Both the position numbers and the translations under genes were made by a program. From Phytophthora sp. 'mugwort' (taxonomy: Eukaryota > Oomycota > Peronosporomycetes > Peronosporales > Peronosporaceae), in the NCBI GenBank assembly GCA_033558025.1, contig JAUCEF010000001.1, positions 1,674,001 to 1,738,000 of the forward strand: DNA of 64,000 nucleotides. The letters run 5' to 3'. This document shows positions 1 to 9,579 of this stretch, piece after piece. Each line of letters starts with the position of its first letter. Position 1 is the stretch's first letter. The notes beneath the pieces are model-generated. The model searched no databases. It had not been told where the DNA came from and saw only the letters and a program-made list of their open reading frames with translations.

Positions 1-2
1 TG

Positions 3-800
3 CTGTTGATTGCGCCAGACGACAAGGCCGCGATGGTGACGTCGTTGCCGAGAAGGAGACAACCGAATCAAGACGTAATGGCAGCGAGAGCGGCTAACCA
101 CGAGGCGGATGAGGCGATCAAGCGGCTTGTGGAGAAGCAGCTGAGACAGGAGGCGGAAAGACGTCAGAGGCGACTGGAGAGGACGTCGAGTGGACCGCCC
201 GTGGAGGTGAACCGACTGGCGGAACAGCAAGATGACAGCCATTTAATTGACAGAAAGATGGATGAAGTGGCGATTGGCGACAGACAGAAGAGAGAAGGCA
301 ATGCGACGTGGCCGCCGCCACCAGGTGTATCGTCACCGAAGATGTTACCGCCTTTGGGAACTCCAGCTGCGTTCCGGGATAATAACAAGAAGGATCGGCC
401 GAAATATCCACCACCAGAGCAGTTGCCAGTGTCCCCGATGACGGAATATGAACAACGGCTGGACAGGAAGTTGCGGCAAGTGCGAAAGGAGACGGCGAGG
501 CTACGCAAACTCAAGTCCCAGCTCAAGAAATACATTCCGGACCTGCAGATGGACTCGGACTCGGACGACTCATTGGAATCGGACGAGGAGCGGGAGGTCT
601 TGCATTCCGACTCGTCCGTGTTGTCGTCGGCGTCGCCCTTGTCTCCGTTGAAGCGACATCACCACCCTGTGCTTTCGAAGGAGAACCATCCGCATAGCCA
701 CAACAAGCTGAAACATTCACGTGTGAAGTCTGCACCTCATGGAAACAAAGTGGGTGAAGTTTCAAGAGCGGGCAAGCATGGTACCGCCATCACCTTCTAG
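3..800 (+). CDS. C-terminal part of a coiled-coil protein, cut by the window edge
   Basis: The frame is open to the left edge and ends at TAG (798-800), so the gene starts outside the window; the first ATG inside is at 33. The visible 260 or so residues hold an Arg/Glu/Gln-rich helical stretch (about residues 25-60), a Pro-rich linker, a second charged heptad-like stretch beginning YEQRLDRKLRQVRKETARL, then an acidic Asp/Ser run (SDSDDSLESDEE) and a basic, His/Ser-rich tail. No catalytic motif is visible. The charged coil resembles the middle part of the C2-domain proteins encoded at 7.6 and 10.2 kb, so it could be the end of a fourth family member, but that is inference. Function unknown. 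Confidence 0.65.
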   Translation: MLIAPDDKAAMVTSLPRRRQPNQDVMAARAANHEADEAIKRLVEKQLRQEAERRQRRLERTSSGPPVEVNRLAEQQDDSHLIDRKMDEVAIGDRQKREGNATWPPPPGVSSPKMLPPLGTPAAFRDNNKKDRPKYPPPEQLPVSPMTEYEQRLDRKLRQVRKETARLRKLKSQLKKYIPDLQMDSDSDDSLESDEEREVLHSDSSVLSSASPLSPLKRHHHPVLSKENHPHSHNKLKHSRVKSAPHGNKVGEVSRAGKHGTAITF

Positions 801-1200
801 CTGGTCGTGTGCAGTTGTGCATTACAGGAATGAAATGGACATAGATCCATAGGAAAGTATTCTGACACGTCTGTCGGAAATTTCAATAATTATGTTGTAT
901 ATGTACTTGTTTTGCTGTTTTGTTTGGATTGGAGTTAGCAAATCAGATTACCTTTTCAGGCTTCTTACTAACGTTTACTTCAAAGTATTGTTTAATTAGT
1001 AGTATTAATTAAAATACAGTTATACTTAAGTAATGGATTAACAAAAATGTAATGTTACACTTTAAGGCTAGTAAGCAACCTACTTAGCTACCCTACTTGC
1101 GATTTGGGATCGATTTGGGTCATGTGGACCCAAAACTTGGGTACGATGTATCCAATTGGTGTCCAAAAAGGTCCATTTTCTCGAAAGTGGGTACCCTGAA

Positions 1201-1284
1201 AGACCGATTTTAGTGTCCAGGAGGAAATTGGTAGACGTCCCGAGACCGATTTTAGTGTCCAGGAGGAAATTGGTAGACGTCCCG
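1201..1284. repeat. 42-bp tandem duplication inside the dispersed repeat
   Basis: The unit starting AGACCGATTTTAGTGTCCAG occurs at 1201-1242 and again, identical, at 1243-1284. The other copy of the repeat (near 39420) has the unit once, so the duplication is specific to this copy. Confidence 0.9.
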
Positions 1285-1392
1285 AGACGTCTCTGGGCCG
1301 AGTTGGACATTTGCAGGACCTTTCCGATGGGGTCTATACAAAAAACAAGTATACCCGATGAACCAGGTGGTGGCGAGCCCCCTACTTCTAGT

Positions 1393-1470
1393 GAGCTCAG
1401 ATAGCTCCGTTGGTTAAGCATTCAGTGTCGGACAGAAGCGGCCAGGGTTCAATCCCCGGGCCGACCAGAC
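1393..1470 (+). repeat. tRNA-like segment with A-box and B-box (SINE-like head)
   Basis: The block contains a D-arm-like A-box (TAGCTCCGTTGGTTAAGC, and TAGCTCAGCTGGTTAAGC in the sister copy at 39.58 kb) followed about 40 bases later by a B-box-like GGTTCAATCCCC. This order and spacing fit an internal RNA polymerase III promoter and a tRNA-derived SINE. I do not call it a working tRNA, because acceptor-stem pairing is not evident and the block is embedded in a longer repeat. Confidence 0.5.
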
Positions 1471-2049
1471 CTTTTGGAGGATGGTTGGGGTTTGGCCGCG
1501 AAGGTTGGGATATCTGGTCTTGTGACAGGACTGGTGGTCGTGGGGGCTACTGGGCGCCGTCTCATGGGCTGTAGGCCTGGGAGCACGGTTAGACCCGGTA
1601 GTTCTTGAGAATGCCTGACCGGGCACTTCAGTAGGAGAGATGCGGGTCGTGGTCTAGAGGGGCAAAGCCTCCCAGTCGTCGTCTCATGGGCTTGTAGGCC
1701 TCGTAGTACGCGCGGCTCGGGAGTGTGGCGCCGTTCTAGACCTCGATCCAAAGAGTAGTCCAGTGATGTCGTGCATGCCATAATACACGTAAGCGTCTGT
1801 AGCGTGTCGCGTTCTTCACCCGCCTGTCCGCCAATGTGGGGCCCCGCCTGGGTTCAAAATCCACACCGCCTTCGGGTACAGCAGACATAAGGCAATGCCC
1901 GCTAAGCGATCGGCAAATGGAGCCGGGAACTTGGCGTATGGGTGTGCAAGTGGTGGAGACTGAAGCCAGTAATGGCCGAGCACGCCGGCAGCGGATTGTA
2001 AGACATCAGGATGAAGCCTTGAGCTTGTGGCCTTACCTTCGGGCCACAG

Positions 2050-2270
2050 GCGTCTCTTCCCGGCTACGGTTTAACATGGCCGCGGGAAAGGAGCCCCGCT
2101 GACGGGTTTCCACCCCGCGATCGCTTGGATCTGCAGTCGTGAAGGGAGCCAATGCTCCGGACGTCTCTTCCCTGTCGTGGTTCAACATGTCCGCGAGTAA
2201 GGAGTCTCGCTGACGGGCTTCCCTCGTGGTCGCTTGGGCCATTGTCATCGAAGGGTGCCGACACAGGCAG
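2050..2270 (-). repeat. Two-copy minisatellite (about 111 bp unit) at the LINE C-terminus
   Basis: Two imperfect copies begin with GTCTCTTCCC near 2050 and 2161. In the minus-strand LINE frame they encode about 37-residue repeats sharing NPSAGLLSRGHVKP and SPSARLLTRGHVEP. The repeat follows the zinc-knuckle domain and may be a variable C-terminal tail of the element. Confidence 0.7.
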
Positions 2271-2905
2271 TCCTCGCAATAAGGTGTGTAGTTGCCTACT
2301 CACCTGCGAGGACTGTCTTATTGCTTGCGCCTGGGTTGCCTGCCATAACGCAGCAACATGAAGTTCAATCAGGGCGTGCACCCGAGCCTTGACGCCGATG
2401 AGACTCGGTTCATACTCGTGGAAGCGGATGTCATTGCGGTGCGTCCATAGGCAGCGAAGCACCACAACTCTCACTATGTGGAAGACCGCAAAGAGGCTGT
2501 AACTGAAGTCCTTTTTGGCTCGGGGCGTAGGCATGATGTCCGCGAAGTAGACCACTGTCGCCCACTCAATGGGAGACTCAAACCACTGCTGGAACACCTC
2601 AAGCCATTCCGCCCATACGGTTGCCGCAAAGTCACAATACCAAAAGAGATGGGAGACGGTCTCAATGACTCCGCACCCATGCTGGCAGCGAGTCATAGTG
2701 CCTTGCACGTGCTGCAGCCTAAATCCCACCCAAGTGCGTTGTGCTGAAGTCTGTACAGCAGGTCCGCGTTCACTGGTAGTACGTGCTTGTTCATCTTTAG
2801 GTCCCAGCCCCATACATTTGCGGGAGGCGCTTGTTCAAGGCCAAGTGCAGTCGTTGGCAGGCCGGGTACCTTGTACTGAACCAGGAGCTTGCGTATTAAC
2901 GACAC
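2064..2905 (-). pseudogene. LINE ORF2 C-terminus: zinc-knuckle (zf-RVT) domain
   Basis: The minus strand encodes CQHGCGVIETVSHLFWYC, the Cys/His arrangement of the reverse-transcriptase-associated zinc-binding domain that follows RT in many plant and oomycete LINEs. The upstream part, containing LLYRLQHNALGWDLGC, is in another frame (2905-2693), so there is a frameshift near 2760. The frame then runs into the 37-residue repeats. Non-functional remnant. Confidence 0.7.
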
Positions 2906-3364
2906 CGTGAGATCAGCGACTTCATAGCCATTGAAGCTCCAAGTATGGAGTGCGCAGCCGTACTATGGCCTGGGGCGGGGTCCAATGGGCATGTTGGCCA
3001 ACGGTCGTAACAGCGAGCCAGTATTAGTTATGAAAGGCCCGCAGAAGCTCACGCTGTTAGCACGCCCAGGCTGGCCATGCTCACGGATGACTTGGGATAG
3101 CTTGGCGGCTTGAGGCGGGTATCCACTAAGCTCAAACAAGTCAGATATCCGATAAACCTTTAAGCGAATAAGTCTTGGACAATGCCCAGGTTTGCGGCTC
3201 GCAGGGTCTTGGGCGCTCGGTTGCATTCGTGATAACCACATTGTCCAGCAGCGGAATTGTCAGCTTGTCAAACTTGGTCATGTTGCGAGTGATCTTGGGG
3301 CGCAGTTTGGTGTTCCAAAGGAAGAGAACATGGTGCCAATACAAACCAAACGGTCTCCATCGTC

Positions 3365-4039
3365 TTAGTCGTCGAGACACCACATGATGAGGGCTGTTCC
3401 AGACCGGCGCGTACAGGAGTCAAAGTCGCGTCCCCAAGGTTTCATCACAGAGTCAAACAGCGCAATGACTAGGGAGGCCCATGAGGGTACATCATCCGGT
3501 GACTGGCGTACGGCCATGAGCAGCTTGCAGAGCATGTGTAGTTGGAGTCCCTCGATGATCGTTTCCACAGGCGTTATGCCGAGGCCTCCCATGTGCATGG
3601 GCAACGTCCACCAAGCTCGGGGCACGATGTTCGACGTAGAAGACTGGGTCATGAACCGTACTATCACGTCCTGGACTTGGTCCTGGAAACCAGTTTCAGG
3701 TATGTAGCAGACACTGGCCGTGTACCAGAGAACAGGCAAGATGATCATTTGTAGGATGACCACTTGTCCTCGCAGAGTGCGTGCCCGGTACTTCCACAGT
3801 GAACACCTTGTCTGCATGTCCGCCAATATGTGTTGTAGCCGTGCCGCGCCTGTGAGCTTGGGACCGTAATATATACTAAGCAGTTTGGCCGAGTCGTTGT
3901 TCCCAATAACCATTAGTCCCAATTGCGGTAGTGCCTCACGGATGCTGTCGGTTTCACTGTTCCAGGGGTGGAACGGCAGCACCACGGTCTTGTTCTTGTT
4001 CAGCTCCATGCCCGATGCCTCACAGAAGAGATCCACCAA
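3365..4039 (-). pseudogene. LINE reverse transcriptase, C-terminal half (thumb/connection)
   Basis: Continues the RT gene after a frame change directly behind the FADD motif. It contains FCEASGMELNKNKT, a typical motif downstream of the RT active site, followed by the YGPKLTGAARL and RGQVVILQMIILPVLWY segments seen in LINE ORF2 proteins. No start codon of its own is required; it is the displaced continuation of 4072-5208. Confidence 0.75.
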
Positions 4040-4071
4040 GTCCAGTAGACGCTGAGTATCCAGCAGGTCCC

Positions 4072-5208
4072 TCAGTAATCCAGTGCATCATCAGCAAAGC
4101 TGATAACTGTATGGACCACCGAAGAGTCTCCACACCGAAATCCAGCATCCGTCATCTTGGCGCGAATCAAGTTCAGCAAAGGTTCTGCGTAAAGCACGAA
4201 CAGACCCGGGGAGAGAGGGTCTCCCACGCCTCTTCCTAATTCAAAGGGCGAAAGTGGGCTACCGTTGAAAAGTAGCGCCACCAAAGTCCCAGGAAACATC
4301 ACGCGTACCCAACGACGAAACACTTCGCCGAAGCGGAAGTGCTCGAGGATCATGTCAAGAGCATCCCACACCACGCTGTCGAAAGCCTTGGCAAAGTCAA
4401 GCAAGATAGCACCAGCCACCGCGTCATCGTCTTCATACACTTTCATGAGTGCTCGAAGCCGCAGGTGAGCATGACGAATATCGCGCCCAGGAACGAAGCC
4501 ATACTGGTCAGAGAATAGGAGACTATCTAAGACAGTTCCCAAACGGTATGCCAGTATCTTGGCGCCCAGCTTGGCATCGACGTTGAGGAGGGTAATGGGT
4601 CTGTAATTTCCAGGCTCTTTACGGTTTCCCTTCTTGTATAGCAAGCAGACTTGACCGCGACGCTGGAACTTGGACATCCTGCCTTTCTCCAGTTGAGCCG
4701 CGTAGATAATCTCCAGGATACGGCTCCAAAGCGGCACATCAGTTAGGTAGTAGGCCATGGGTAACCCATCGGGTCCTGGTGCCTTCCCCGACGACGTATG
4801 CTTGATAACCCAGTAGAAGTCATTTGCTGTGAGTGAACTGTCAAGATAGGCAGCTCGCTTCGGCGTCAGATGCTTGGTCGTATGTTCAAGGATCTGGACC
4901 AGCTTGATTCGATCCCATTTCGGCTTGTCAGGATGGAACTCCCTTGAAGATGAACGATAGATCCCGGACCAAAACTGGTTGAACTCCTGGCACATGACTT
5001 CCAACCCCTCCGGCGAATTGACAGGAATCGAAGTGTTGTGCGGGATCTGAGGCGGTCGGAAGAAGTACTTGGTACCTCGCTCAGAATCATGGAGGTCGGA
5101 GGCAAATTTCTTCTTCGTTGCGTAGAACTTTTTCACCTTCATCTTGATCTCCAATAGTGCCCTCTTTTCAGTCAGCCGCCGGCGTTGATCATCGGTAGGC
5201 TCCGTCAC
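4072..5208 (-). pseudogene. LINE reverse transcriptase, N-terminal half with FADD active site
   Basis: Classic RT motifs appear in order: SSGKAPGPDGLPMAYY, the fingers segment KKGNRKEPGNYRPITLLN, ILLDFAKAFDSVVWD (first catalytic Asp), QYGFVPGRDI, GDPLSPGLFVLYAEPL, and FADD (catalytic Asp pair). The frame stops a few codons past FADD because of a one-base shift; the expected continuation (CTGLLRDLLDTQRLL) is in the next frame. The apparent start is GTG; upstream the frame continues to an in-frame TAG at 5220-5218, beyond which the endonuclease-RT linker is readable. Confidence 0.9.
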
Positions 5209-5389
5209 TTGGCGGTGCTACAGATCATTGATTTCCAGGTGCAGTTCCTCAAGTTCGCGCTGGCGAGCATTCTTCCGGGATTCAAATCAATAAGTCGTGC
5301 AGGAAGATGTTGTGGCGACGCTTGTGCTCGTGGAGTAGGCAGCCCGGATTGTAGTGGGAGTCCGTTGGTGCATGGAGCATGTCTGCCAA

Positions 5390-5998
5390 CTTGATCAGCG
5401 ATTCTTGGAGATACTGCTGCGCTTCAGGAAGCTGGATGATCCATTCTGGGCAGCGCCAGGGGGGTCTCTTAGCCGGCCGAAAGACAGCAGATCCGAGTCG
5501 AAGTCGATGCCGCAGTGGTCACCCATATTGGTGCGATTGCGAAAGTCGTGCAGAATGCCCTGCATGACCGAGTGGAAGAGCTGGGAGCTTAATATCACGT
5601 ACTCTAACCTTGAGCTGGAGTTGGAGCTGGTGAACTCGACGAGCGTCGGATGTTCCAGGCGCCATGCATTTACAACGTAGCTTGCATCCAGTCCAGCAGC
5701 TCAGTTCGTCCCCGCGACCGATTCCGGTCGGTGTGGTTGGCTTGGTCCAGTTGGCTTGACATCACCGTGTTGAAATCGCCCATGACAATGTGCAGCACAT
5801 CATCGTCGAAGTCTCTTGGAAGGTGCTTAAAGAAGGTTGGCCGCTTCTGGCCTTTAACGGGGGCATACACCACATGAATGTACGTCTCTTTCAAGTCCTG
5901 AGTGCCTCGTAGTAGTAAGTACCGATCCATCATATCAGCCGAGCTAACATGACGGAGGGTAACGTCTTGGATATCTTGAGCAGGGCATGTCGGCGTGA
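5390..5998 (-). pseudogene. LINE apurinic/apyrimidinic-type endonuclease, 5'-truncated
   Basis: The minus strand reads VSSADMMDRYLLLRG, then IHVVYAPVKG and VMGDFNTV, matching the exonuclease-endonuclease-phosphatase fold (the GDFN motif carries the catalytic Asp and Asn). The N-terminal half of the domain is missing at the 5' truncation near 5998. The related copy at 60.5-61.1 kb keeps the same segment. Confidence 0.75.
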
Positions 5999-6341
5999 GT
6001 TAAGTAATGGACACTACACTGTATACACGTAATCAAATTATCAATCATGGCACAACGGTTAGAGAGTACTACAGTACAATATGAAAATATTAGCTCTTTT
6101 TGCCGAGTCTACTGTATTGCTTTATTTTCACTGCACAGATCGCGGAGATTCATCGTCCCTCAGCTGCGCTTTGCATAAGTGTTTGGTATGCAGCATAACC
6201 AAGGACCGTCAAGTTGGCGGCCAACTGTTACTTGGTATTACTGGATGTGCAGATCTCTTTGGCTACACTTTCGCCCCCTCAGTGGGTCCATTCACCCATT
6301 TGTGTTCATTATCGAAGTGGGCAATCGTCACTCAAGTCTCT

Positions 6342-7215
6342 ATGGCGACATACGGCAAAGATTCGTTTACTCTGTTCCTTCACACTCTATTCGGCGCAGA
6401 ATTTGACGACGCGCGCGAACGCAGCTTTTTGTACGATGTTCGTGTGGAACAGCTCCTCCCCTGGCGGCCCTGCTCAAACAACGTCCAAACCAACATACAC
6501 CAGCTTCAGCCGCGTTCATGACAGCCAACCGGTCGAGTGGAATGAAGAACTGCAGCTCGATGCAGTTAACCCGAGCTCGGAAGTGCTCACAGTCCAAGTG
6601 AAAGACTCGACCGACGCACTCGTGGGCAGCTGCAACATCTATCTGGCACACTTGCGTCCGGGGCACGCACTGGATCAGTGGTTCCAACTTCACCCCGCTG
6701 GGCTTATCCACTTGAAGTTGGTTTTGGCTCCAAACCAGCGACCCATTCCGACCCCGGTTACCGGGTCTCCTTACTCTCCCGACTTTCAAGCGCTGATTGA
6801 TCTCGAGATGAAGAAGATAGCGGGGGCAGTGAACAAGAGGCCCAGCAACGCTACGTCGCCCTGTATCGCCATGCTGCTCGAAGCTCAGAACCAGGCGCAA
6901 CAGAATGCGATGCTCATGATCAACCAGTGCCTCCAACAGCAGCAGCAGCCGGCGTCTCAAACTCTCAGCCAGGCACAGTCTTCTTTCCCTGTGGGTTTTC
7001 CTGCGTCGTACCCCCAAGCGCAGCAACAGTCGAACGGCACCAATTTCCACGAAATGATGGGAACTGTCGCCAACATCTCCACGACTGTGACTAACATGCA
7101 GCAGCTCAACGGCGATCCCACCGGGGGGATCGCCACCAGCGGGCTAGGCACGGTAGCTTCCATTGGTCTGGGTGCTCTCGGCCTCGGACCTTTCGGTGCC
7201 TTCTTTGGGGCATAA
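6342..7215 (+). pseudogene. C2-domain family member 1, with a one-base frameshift
   Basis: Starting at ATG 6342 the frame reads MATYGKDSFTLFLHTL, matching the start of the C2 domain in the two neighbouring paralogs (FTLYLRVHSARNL). The match then jumps by one base near 6390 into the frame that reads SAQNLTTRANAAF and runs to TAA at 7215 (VEWNEELQLDAVNPSSEVLTVQVKD follows the family pattern around EWNEKL and ILTIRVKN). One surplus base would account for the break, so it is either a pseudogene or a sequence error. After the C2 domain come a Gln-rich stretch and a hydrophobic Gly-rich C-terminus, similar to the C-terminal helix of member 2. It lacks the long basic and Ser-rich region of the other two. 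Confidence 0.6.
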
Positions 7216-7532
7216 GTATTAATAGTGTAAACTACATGTATCATGTAGAGGATGTCCAATACATTGAAGTGGTACAGCCATGCACAACCACAGTTTCGGT
7301 GTTAGGCGTCCAGCATGTGAGTGAGTGATCAGGATATGACCGAACCGCAAGGCAATGGGACTAGAACTGCTGGCTCCATACAGTAGAAGGGGATCCCTAC
7401 TATATCTAAGAAATAATAGTATTAAAATACTTGACCCAGTTGCGCTCTCTATACATGCATCGATATTTTTCTGACCGTTCAGCCTTTGTCTTGATGGGTA
7501 CACTTTTCTTCCCTTAGCATCTCGCCATTACC
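7216..7532. other. Intergenic spacer between C2 family members 1 and 2
   Basis: No coding signal or repeat is recognised; the stretch ends at the initiator-like site of the next gene. Confidence 0.5.
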
Positions 7533-7548
7533 TTCATTCCACAATTTG
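7533..7548 (+). promoter_or_regulatory. Oomycete initiator (Inr)-like element
   Basis: TTCATTCCACAATTTG fits the oomycete initiator consensus TCATTYYNCAWTTT at every position and lies 34 bases upstream of the ATG at 7582, the usual distance for this element. It supports both that ATG and an oomycete origin. Confidence 0.7.
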
Positions 7549-7581
7549 TCGCCGACCCGTCAAGACTCGAGTTGAGTCCCA

Positions 7582-9579
7582 ATGGAGCGCGTGACCTCCA
7601 CTTCAAGCAGAGGATTGGCAGGATGGGGCAACCCGACACTTCCGCAGAGCGGCTTCACGCTGTACCTCCGCGTGCATTCGGCCCGGAACCTGGCGGCAGT
7701 GGGCCGCGGGTCGTACTGCAAACTCTACCTCGGGAACACTGAAGTTGTAAATGGATCCGTCCAAGCTGGGGCTTCTTTCAGCACCCTCTTGGCGACCGAC
7801 AACTCCCCGCAGACTCAACTGCAGATGCAGCCCCCGACCCACCGGGTCTTCCGCACTAAAGTGCTGTACGCGACCCAGAAATCCTGCCCGGAATGGAACG
7901 AGAAGCTCGAGCTCCACGTGCTCAACCCCGTTACCGAGATTTTGACTATTAGGGTCAAAAACCAATTGATGCTCTATTGCCCCGCTATCGGGGGCTGCGC
8001 TATTCCCCTTTGTAATGTCAAAGTGGGGGAGCCGGCGGAGCAGTGGTTCCCATTGCATAAAGGGGGCAAATTAGCGGGACACATTCGCCTTCAGCTGTTG
8101 CTTAAGCAGAAAGACCCGACTATGCGGCCATCGCCTCCAGTTGCAGTGAACGAGTCGCCAATGCAGAGACTTATCCACCAACATTGCCAACAAGAACGAG
8201 AGCGACGTCACTTGCAGCAGAGTGACGAGTCCAGGAGACGGCAACAGTTTGAGGAGCAAGAGAGGATCCAGGCGGAGCTGAGGCGACAGCGACAAGAAGC
8301 GGGAGAGCGAGAACGGACGATAATTGAGAAAATGGCAAAGATGCAAGATTTCCACGAGCAGATGCAGCGCGATGAGCAGGCGAAGGTCCAAGCTTATCCA
8401 CAGAAGCAACTGAAACATGAAGAAGGCCGGCAAACTGCAGAACTGGCGGAGAAGATGAGTGCGATAAAGGTGGAGGAAGCTCCAGAGGTTGAGACCACGA
8501 AGTCGATAAATGGCTTGGGCTACTATTTTGCAGATGATGTGGTGAAGGCGTCGACCTCAAGACATTCGTCAAGCTCTTCGGGACTAAAACAGAGCATTAG
8601 TGGTTCTCTAGACGGGACCCGTCGTGAACAAGTCGTTGAAGCGGTGGAGCTGACGGATGTGCTGTTAGGTGAGGTGGTCCATGATGCATTGCCCTCCTCA
8701 GACTCGTCGTCGGACGGAGAAGATCACAAGCAGGGGATCCTGTACAAGAAGAAGGAGCGACATAAGCAGCACTCGCGAAAACAGTCTCGGAGCGTGAAAG
8801 ACAGCAAAGTGAACAGTCATCCTCTGTTCCCAAGATCCCCGCAAGCTGACACGCGAGAGGAGATCCCTCATGGAAGCATCTCTTTGGCTATACTGGCGGA
8901 CTCATCAAGTTCAGAGGAAACATCCTCCTCCGAAGATGAACACCGTCGTCGCCGCCGTCGTCGCAAAGAGAAGAAAGCGAAGAGAAAGGAGCGCCGTCGA
9001 AGACGCAAAACAAAGCGAAGAGCTTGCCGTGGGTCGGATGGATACGAGTTTTCATCATCGTGCTCGTCGTCCTCCTCGTTTTCTCCGTCTTCGTCGTCAT
9101 CGTCTGATGAACGCCGCAAGCGAAAGGCAAGGAAGCACAAGAAATCCAAAGAACGAGCTCGGTCGCAGCGTGAAGGAAAAGCAAGCTCTATTCCACATGC
9201 GCCAGCTCCACCTCATTCCAATTCATACGGACCAGATCACTCCAACTATCCAACAAACAAGTACAACGACCCTCCTCCAGCATACGCAAGGCCTGCGCAA
9301 CCACAGCAGGGGGCAGGTTCAACGTCCAACTTCATTGAGACTTTGCCTCCCCAACCGCGGCAGAAGCGCACAATTGCAGAAAAGATCAGTACGGCTGCGG
9401 ACGTGGCTTCCATTTTTTCGGATGTGGCGTCTGTGGCCACGAGTATCCAGCAGTTAGCCGGCGGTGGAGATGCAGCAGGTGGTATCCCGTTTGCTATGCC
9501 CGATATGAGTCAATTTCTTGGTGGCCAGGACCTATCAGGTTTAGACTTGTCAGGCTTCGCTGGGGACTTTTCGGGCTAA
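7582..9579 (+). CDS. C2-domain protein, family member 2, with coiled coil and basic/Ser-rich region
   Basis: The 665-residue product begins with an N-terminal C2 domain (about residues 22-176: FTLYLRVHSARNLAAV, SYCKLYLG, CPEWNEKLELHVLNP, ILTIRVKN). C2 domains bind membranes or proteins, often with calcium, but the first loop here reads AVGRGSYCKLYLG without the usual Asp ligands, so calcium-independent binding is more likely. Residues 195-300 form a Glu/Gln/Arg-rich coiled coil. Then come Ser-rich acidic patches, Arg/Lys-rich runs reminiscent of RS or nuclear-localisation segments (about 450-480), and a poly-Ser stretch. The C-terminus (about 600-665) has a helix with ADVASIFSDVASVATSIQQL and a Gly/Asp/Leu-rich tail. 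No catalytic domain. It lies between two paralogs; the start is supported by the Inr match at 7533. Confidence 0.85.
   Translation: MERVTSTSSRGLAGWGNPTLPQSGFTLYLRVHSARNLAAVGRGSYCKLYLGNTEVVNGSVQAGASFSTLLATDNSPQTQLQMQPPTHRVFRTKVLYATQKSCPEWNEKLELHVLNPVTEILTIRVKNQLMLYCPAIGGCAIPLCNVKVGEPAEQWFPLHKGGKLAGHIRLQLLLKQKDPTMRPSPPVAVNESPMQRLIHQHCQQERERRHLQQSDESRRRQQFEEQERIQAELRRQRQEAGERERTIIEKMAKMQDFHEQMQRDEQAKVQAYPQKQLKHEEGRQTAELAEKMSAIKVEEAPEVETTKSINGLGYYFADDVVKASTSRHSSSSSGLKQSISGSLDGTRREQVVEAVELTDVLLGEVVHDALPSSDSSSDGEDHKQGILYKKKERHKQHSRKQSRSVKDSKVNSHPLFPRSPQADTREEIPHGSISLAILADSSSSEETSSSEDEHRRRRRRRKEKKAKRKERRRRRKTKRRACRGSDGYEFSSSCSSSSSFSPSSSSSSDERRKRKARKHKKSKERARSQREGKASSIPHAPAPPHSNSYGPDHSNYPTNKYNDPPPAYARPAQPQQGAGSTSNFIETLPPQPRQKRTIAEKISTAADVASIFSDVASVATSIQQLAGGGDAAGGIPFAMPDMSQFLGGQDLSGLDLSGFAGDFSG

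Larger units (their letters stand above)
1036..1912 (+). repeat. Dispersed repeat, copy 1 (second copy at 39264-40090)
   Basis: From TTAACAAAAAT to GGCAATGCCCGCTAAGCGATC this stretch matches 39264-40090 almost base for base, in the same orientation; outside these limits the two loci diverge. A tRNA-like block lies in the middle (1393-1470). Copy 1 carries a 42-bp tandem duplication absent from copy 2. No coding capacity is recognised; short open frames on both strands are by-products. Its right edge abuts the 3' end of the LINE remnant at 1913. Confidence 0.8.
1913..5998 (-). mobile_element. Decayed LINE (non-LTR retrotransposon), copy 1, 5'-truncated
   Basis: On the minus strand the order is endonuclease (5998-5390), linker, reverse transcriptase (5208-4072 and 4039-3365), then a zinc-knuckle C-terminal domain (2905-2064). 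This is the layout of L1/Tx1-like elements with an apurinic endonuclease. The 5' end is truncated within the endonuclease, and at least three frame breaks plus an in-frame TAG (5220-5218) disable it. A rearranged relative lies at 60.5-62.1 kb. A tandem repeat (111-bp unit) sits near the 3' end. Confidence 0.85.

Noticed and set aside
1393..1470. Functional tRNA gene
   Set aside because: A- and B-boxes are present but no acceptor stem is evident, and the sequence is inside a dispersed repeat.
2050..2270. CRISPR-like array from the repeated units
   Set aside because: Only two imperfect 111-bp units, inside a LINE coding end, in a eukaryotic context.
8870..9457. 195-codon frame within the C2 member 2 gene
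   Set aside because: It is a shadow of the repetitive Arg/Ser codons in the true frame.
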